DNA of 10,987 nucleotides, from NCBI GenBank assembly GCA_014379235.1, contig JACMMD010000103.1:1-10987 (forward strand), written 5' to 3'. Below are positions 8,205 to 10,987 of this stretch, one piece after another. The translations under genes and the position numbers were made by a program. This DNA comes from Anaerolineae bacterium (lineage in GTDB: Bacteria > Chloroflexota > Anaerolineae > Aggregatilineales > Phototrophicaceae). The notes beneath the pieces are model-generated. The model searched no databases and was not told the origin of the DNA. It saw only the letters and a program-made list of their open reading frames with translations. Position 1 is the stretch's first letter, and every line of letters starts with the position of its first letter.

Positions 8205-8302
8205 TTCCCCTCACTCCTAAATCCCCTCTCCCAAAAAACGGGGCGAGGGGACTTGCAAACCCCTTTCTCCCACAAGGGGCGAAAGGGTTGGGGATAGAGG
8301 GG
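8205..8302. repeat. Tandem C-run/G-run hairpin element between convergent genes, possible two-way terminator
   Basis: Two imperfect hairpins follow each other. In the first, CCCCTCTCCC (8223-8232) pairs with the G-rich arm ending at 8250, with one mismatch and an A-rich loop. In the second, AACCCCTTTCTCCC (8258-8271) pairs with the arm 8276-8289, with one bulge and one mismatch. Outer parts also match: CCCCTC at 8207-8212 with GAGGGG at 8297-8302, and ATCCCC at 8221-8226 with GGGGAT at 8290-8295, so the unit may fold as a cruciform. Neither hairpin has a clear T-tract. The element fills almost the whole 118-base gap between two convergent genes and may stop transcription from both sides. Repeats of this look are common between genes in Chloroflexota and cyanobacteria; copy number here is unknown. 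Confidence 0.6.
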
Positions 8303-8317
8303 TTCGCTAACAACTAT

Positions 8318-8812
8318 CTACTGCTCCCACGCAGTGCGGCGCGGCAGCCAGCGCGGAACATTGCGCGCATAGGTGTCATAATCTGCGCCGAAGCGCTCTC
8401 GTAAGCCACGTTCTTCCGAGAGCGGGATATAGACCACGTTGAGTCCCGCGAAAAACAGCGTCACGACTAGCAGCACCCACGAACCGAGCAGTACACTCTC
8501 GCCTAAAAGGATGCACGTTCCGCCGCTAATCATCGGGTTACGGACATAGCGATAGATACCGACGACCACCAAACGCCGCGTTGCATCCCACGGGGACAGC
8601 GTTCCCTCTCCGACGGTGATGAGCAGGCGAATCGTCATCAACATCAGCGCCAAGCCAACCGCGATCAACGCCGCGCCGACGATAATCGGCAGCAGCGCCA
8701 GCGGCATCGGCAGTCCCCAACCAATATTGACCGAACCCGTACTGGCCAGCAGCGCAGGAATGACAACGATGATAATGAACGGCATGGCGATAGCGCGCAG
8801 TTGTCGAAACAT
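8318..8812 (-). CDS. Isoprenylcysteine carboxyl methyltransferase-like membrane protein
   Basis: A 164-residue membrane protein with hydrophobic helices at about 8-26, 36-62 and 98-128. The family signature is at the C-terminal half: GIYRYVRNPM (85-94), a following hydrophobic helix pair, then EERGLRERFGADYDTY (133-148) and VPRWLPR (152-158). This RHPxY-like plus E-E pattern marks the ICMT/phospholipid methyltransferase superfamily, in which these segments form the S-adenosylmethionine pocket at the membrane face. Bacterial members methylate lipids or other hydrophobic molecules, but most have no known substrate, so no more exact function is claimed. The length is normal for bacterial members. 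It is 21 bases behind the cyclase-like gene on the same strand and has a strong Shine-Dalgarno, so it is probably the second gene of a two-gene operon. It converges on the small membrane protein gene. Confidence 0.85.
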   Translation of the reverse strand: MFRQLRAIAMPFIIIVVIPALLASTGSVNIGWGLPMPLALLPIIVGAALIAVGLALMLMTIRLLITVGEGTLSPWDATRRLVVVGIYRYVRNPMISGGTCILLGESVLLGSWVLLVVTLFFAGLNVVYIPLSEERGLRERFGADYDTYARNVPRWLPRRTAWEQ

Positions 8813-8817
8813 AACGA

Positions 8818-8824
8818 CCCTTCT
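8818..8824 (-). promoter_or_regulatory. Strong ribosome binding site of the methyltransferase-like gene
   Basis: On the minus strand AGAAGGG (8824-8818) lies 5 bases before the ATG at 8812. It is the best Shine-Dalgarno match in the window, and it fixes the start at 8812 rather than at an internal Met. Confidence 0.7.
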
Positions 8825-8833
8825 ATTTTGATC

Positions 8834-9535
8834 CTAGACAATCTCCGCGAATGCGCGCACTGGCAGCGCCGCGACGTTTTTGGCTTTCCACGGCACAGCA
8901 AAGAAGCGGAAATCATGCTTATGCAGGCGGTCTAAATGGCATAAGTTTTCCACGATCAAAATATCGCGGCTGAGAAATTCACTGTGGGCCGGGCGTGAGG
9001 AGTCGTGCGTGTCGTCAGCGTTGAGCGTATCCATACCGACCAACTTTGCACCCGCGTTCACAAGATGCGCGATCAATTCGCGGGCGATGAACGGGAATGC
9101 GTGGTATGCTTCCGTACCCCAATGCACATCCCAGCCAAAATTGAACAATACCGCCTTACCTGCCAGCGAAATGCCTGACGGCAGCACGTTCGGGCCAACC
9201 GCCTCCCATGCTTCCCTGCCACGCACGTCGATCACCACGCCGGGAAGAATCACTTCATCGAGTTCCAACTCACTGATGTCGCGTCGGTCTGGAAAACGGT
9301 GGTACGGCGAATCTAGATACGTACCTATCGAGGTCTGAAAGGTCATCTCCGTGATTTCAAACTCGGCTTGATGGTTGTAACGTGGACGTGATTGTTCATG
9401 CGTGAGGAACGGACGAATGCGCGCACTAAACGGTGTCACCGTGCCATCCTCGCTCTTCATGCGAAAACCCGGCATTCCATCCTCGAACGTGTGACTTAAG
9501 TCGATAAAGCGCTGGTTAATGTTTCTGGAAACCAT
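8834..9535 (-). CDS. Cyclase family protein (kynurenine formamidase-like) with altered metal-site motif
   Basis: A 233-residue soluble protein of the cyclase/KynB superfamily. It opens with the typical FIDLSHTFEDGMPGF (10-24). Members are metal-dependent hydrolases or dehydratases; the best known is arylformamidase of tryptophan breakdown. The usual signature HxGTHxDxPxH appears as SIGTYLDSPYH (69-79): the two metal-binding His positions are Ser69 and Tyr73, while Asp75 and His79 remain. Further on, VLFNFGWD (129-136), DTLNADD (169-175), His184 and Glu196 (AHSEFLSRDILIVENL) match the conserved C-terminal half, which supplies the other metal ligands. Metal binding must therefore differ from that of true kynurenine formamidase, and the kynB name is not warranted. 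The N-terminal ATG is used because DLSH follows directly; an AGAGG 14 bases upstream is a weak ribosome site. It probably heads an operon with the methyltransferase-like gene 21 bases on. Confidence 0.85.
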   Translation of the reverse strand: MVSRNINQRFIDLSHTFEDGMPGFRMKSEDGTVTPFSARIRPFLTHEQSRPRYNHQAEFEITEMTFQTSIGTYLDSPYHRFPDRRDISELELDEVILPGVVIDVRGREAWEAVGPNVLPSGISLAGKAVLFNFGWDVHWGTEAYHAFPFIARELIAHLVNAGAKLVGMDTLNADDTHDSSRPAHSEFLSRDILIVENLCHLDRLHKHDFRFFAVPWKAKNVAALPVRAFAEIV

Positions 9536-9572
9536 AGGGTAATCGTCAGCCTCTCGATCTAGACAGGGTAAT
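9536..9572. repeat. Direct repeat AGGGTAAT ahead of the cyclase-like gene
   Basis: AGGGTAAT occurs at 9536-9543, directly next to the start codon, and again at 9565-9572. The distance between the starts is 29 bases, close to three helical turns. It may be a regulator site or chance. The rest of 9536-9649 shows no gene. TATAGC at 9599-9604 is a poor -10 candidate for the rightward PBP gene. Confidence 0.25.
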
Positions 9573-9649
9573 TCTGCGCCGTTATAGTTCTTTCATTGTA
9601 TAGCGCTGTTGCAAACTGCGCTGATGGTAGAAGAGACTTATCGTTAGCC

Positions 9650-10987
9650 ATGAAACAAACTTTCTCTGATAATCACCGGAGGTTAAAACCTCCGGCTAAT
9701 GAAAAAACACGTCCACTAAAGGGACAATTTTCTGCGCCTTTAGTGTGCGTGGCTTTTCACCAGCCGCACGGCTTTAGCCTGCGGCGTCTATGGTCGCAAA
9801 TAACCTTGATCACGGCGCTGCTCTTGGCCGGCTGTGCCAGCGCTGGCGGCGCGACCAGCAGCATTCAACTCCTCGGCCCACGCTCGGCGGATGATGTCGT
9901 GCGCGACTTTCTCAGCGCATGGAACAACCTTGATTACAGCGCCATGTACGGCCTGCTCAGTCCGCAAAGCCGCGAGATCGTGGCGGCAGATGAGTTCGTT
10001 GTCACCTACGAGGATACCACGGCGGTACTGGGCCTCACGGGCGTACAATTCGATGTGCGGGACGCGCAAGTTCAAGGTCAAAGCGCCGCCGTTTCCTATG
10101 ACGTGACGCTGCAATCCAACGTTTTCGGAGAAGTGGCAGACGCAGGTCGCACCATGCGGCTGGTGCAAAGCCCTGACGGTTGGCGCGTGGCGTGGTCAAC
10201 GATGGACATTTTCGATGTACTGGTATCGGGATCGCGCCTTACCGTTGACGCGGATCGCCAGCCTCGCGCCAATATCCTTGACCGTAATGGCAATGTGTTG
10301 GTTGAGCAGGGCGGCACGGTAATCACACTGTATGCGATACGCCAAACGATACCCAACGAAGCAGACTGTGCGGTGCTGCTCGGTGATGTGTTGCAAAAAC
10401 AACCCGACGACATTCTCGTATTCTTCGCGCCTTATGCGGCTGAAACCCTGTTTTACGTGGGTGAGGTTGACCCCGAAACCGAACGTCAGTACGACGCACA
10501 GCTTACGGAGTTGTGCAACATCACGCCAAACCTTCGCATCGAGCGGCAGACGCGGCGCTATGTCGGACACGGGGCGGCATCACACGTTACGGGTTATATC
10601 AGCACCATTCCCGCCGATCAACTTGAGACGTACTTGAGTCAGGGCTACCGTGAAAGCGATCTCGTAGGCTTGGCCGGAATCGAACAGGCTTACGACCAGA
10701 TGTTAGGTGGTCAAGCATCGCAAACCCTGCGTATCGTCGAGTCTGGCGGCGTGACCCTACGCGAGTTGGCCGGCGCAGAAGGCATCGAGCCGCAGCAAGT
10801 CACGCTCACCGTTGACCGTGACTTGCAACTGGCAGCCGCTAGAGCCATCTCCGATGCGTACAACTACGCGCAAACCAGTTGGGGCAGCTTATCACCGGGA
10901 ACAGGCGTGGTTGTGATCGATGTGAACACGGGTGCGATTTTAGCGCTGGCCAGCTACCCGACCTTCGAGCCGGCCATCTTCAACCCC
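9650..10987 (+). CDS. Class B penicillin-binding protein with NTF2-like (MecA_N) domain and lipobox, 3'-truncated by the window edge
   Basis: The frame is open from ATG 9650 to the window end (446 residues), with no stop seen. Residues about 44-62 form a lipoprotein signal peptide: RR, a hydrophobic core, then LLLAGC with Cys62. An NTF2-like MecA_N domain follows (about 78-190). Then comes the PBP dimerisation region (about 200-385), starting RANILDRNGNVL, a variant of RGxIxDRxGxxLA. The transpeptidase fold begins with GTGVVVIDVNTGAILALASYPTFEP (from 417 on). The catalytic SxxK, SxN and KTG motifs lie beyond the window. The protein should cross-link peptidoglycan outside the membrane, anchored by lipid. 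B. subtilis PbpC is a lipoprotein of like build, so this is not unprecedented. The start is uncertain: residues 9-46 are encoded by a palindromic repeat, so GTG 9743, GTG 9749 or CTG 9779 could be the true start. A weak AGAAGAGA (9629-9636) precedes ATG 9650. Confidence 0.88.
   Translation, partial: MKQTFSDNHRRLKPPANEKTRPLKGQFSAPLVCVAFHQPHGFSLRRLWSQITLITALLLAGCASAGGATSSIQLLGPRSADDVVRDFLSAWNNLDYSAMYGLLSPQSREIVAADEFVVTYEDTTAVLGLTGVQFDVRDAQVQGQSAAVSYDVTLQSNVFGEVADAGRTMRLVQSPDGWRVAWSTMDIFDVLVSGSRLTVDADRQPRANILDRNGNVLVEQGGTVITLYAIRQTIPNEADCAVLLGDVLQKQPDDILVFFAPYAAETLFYVGEVDPETERQYDAQLTELCNITPNLRIERQTRRYVGHGAASHVTGYISTIPADQLETYLSQGYRESDLVGLAGIEQAYDQMLGGQASQTLRIVESGGVTLRELAGAEGIEPQQVTLTVDRDLQLAAARAISDAYNYAQTSWGSLSPGTGVVVIDVNTGAILALASYPTFEPAIFNP
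9676..9785. repeat. Cluster of three palindromes (REP/MITE-like) overlapping the 5' end of the PBP gene
   Basis: Three hairpins follow one another. The first has perfect 9-base arms, 9676-9684 and 9687-9695 (CCGGAGGTT and AACCTCCGG). The second has 15-base arms 9708-9722 and 9737-9751, matching at 13 positions (CACGTCCACTAAAGG against CCTTTAGTGTGCGTG), around a 14-base loop. The third has GCCGCA 9763-9768 with TGCGGC 9780-9785 and GGC/GCC inside, one bulged C and a TTTA loop. Such trains of compact palindromes are typical of REP or RAYT-mobilised elements or MITEs; no transposase is in view. All 110 bases are open in the PBP frame. Confidence 0.7.

Noticed and set aside
8005..8404. Open frames on both strands crossing the end of the small membrane protein and the hairpin element
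   Set aside because: They run through the palindromic repeat and overlap two better-supported genes; no motif or ribosome site supports them.
9676..9785. CRISPR array or tRNA gene
   Set aside because: The three palindromes differ from each other, there are no equal repeats with regular spacers, and no cloverleaf can be drawn.
9790..9894. ATG at 9790 as start of the PBP gene
   Set aside because: It is in another frame and stops after about 34 codons; the PBP frame passes through 9791 without a Met.
9788..10570. Minus-strand open frames opposite the PBP gene
   Set aside because: The plus frame shows NTF2, dimerisation and transpeptidase features throughout, so these are antisense shadows.
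1..10987. A new defence or phage system
   Set aside because: Only one truncated HNH gene hints at mobile DNA; the rest are housekeeping, sensory or metabolic genes without linked effector or recognition modules.

Overview
The window is about 11 kb of bacterial DNA of moderately high GC. It carries seven genes on both strands, and both ends are cut through a gene. The gene content suggests a Chloroflexota-type (Anaerolineae-like) bacterium: very large cytoplasmic GAF/PAS histidine kinases, a class B penicillin-binding protein with an NTF2-like (MecA_N) domain behind a lipobox, and C-run/G-run palindromic repeats between genes. This placement is inferred from gene style; there is no rRNA or other phylogenetic marker in view.

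Layout. 1-447 (+) is the 3' part of an HNH endonuclease gene that begins left of the window. It runs tail-to-tail into a two-gene kinase operon on the minus strand, and the two stop codons share the palindrome CTAG at 444-447. The operon reads from 7474 leftward. Its first gene is a 1230-aa hybrid kinase (GAF-like domains, HisKA, HATPase, REC, REC). The second, 11 bases on, is a 1108-aa kinase (GAF-PAS-PAS-GAF-PAS-PAS-HisKA-HATPase). A consensus TATAAT box at 7505-7510 lies just upstream of the operon. A divergent 149-aa membrane protein follows (7750-8199, +). A tandem-hairpin repeat at 8205-8302 separates it from a convergent pair on the minus strand: a cyclase/kynurenine-formamidase-like protein (9535-8834), then an isoprenylcysteine-methyltransferase-like membrane protein (8812-8318) with a strong Shine-Dalgarno. 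A penicillin-binding protein gene starts divergently from these and leaves the window before its catalytic serine (about 9650 to 10987, +).

How the genes work together. The two kinases probably form one sensory unit, since they are adjacent, share a promoter and lack membrane segments. No DNA-binding response regulator is present, so the output must lie elsewhere. The second receiver of the hybrid kinase has Ser in place of the phosphoacceptor Asp. The cyclase and the methyltransferase look co-transcribed, but no pathway joins them clearly. The PBP acts in cell-wall synthesis and is unrelated to its neighbours as far as can be seen.

The strangest spot is the 5' end of the PBP gene. Three consecutive palindromes (9676-9785) of mobile-repeat type lie inside the open frame, so about 38 residues ahead of the lipoprotein signal peptide would be repeat-derived, or the true start is a non-ATG codon further in. 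I do not see a convincing new multi-gene system; the oddities are listed individually.
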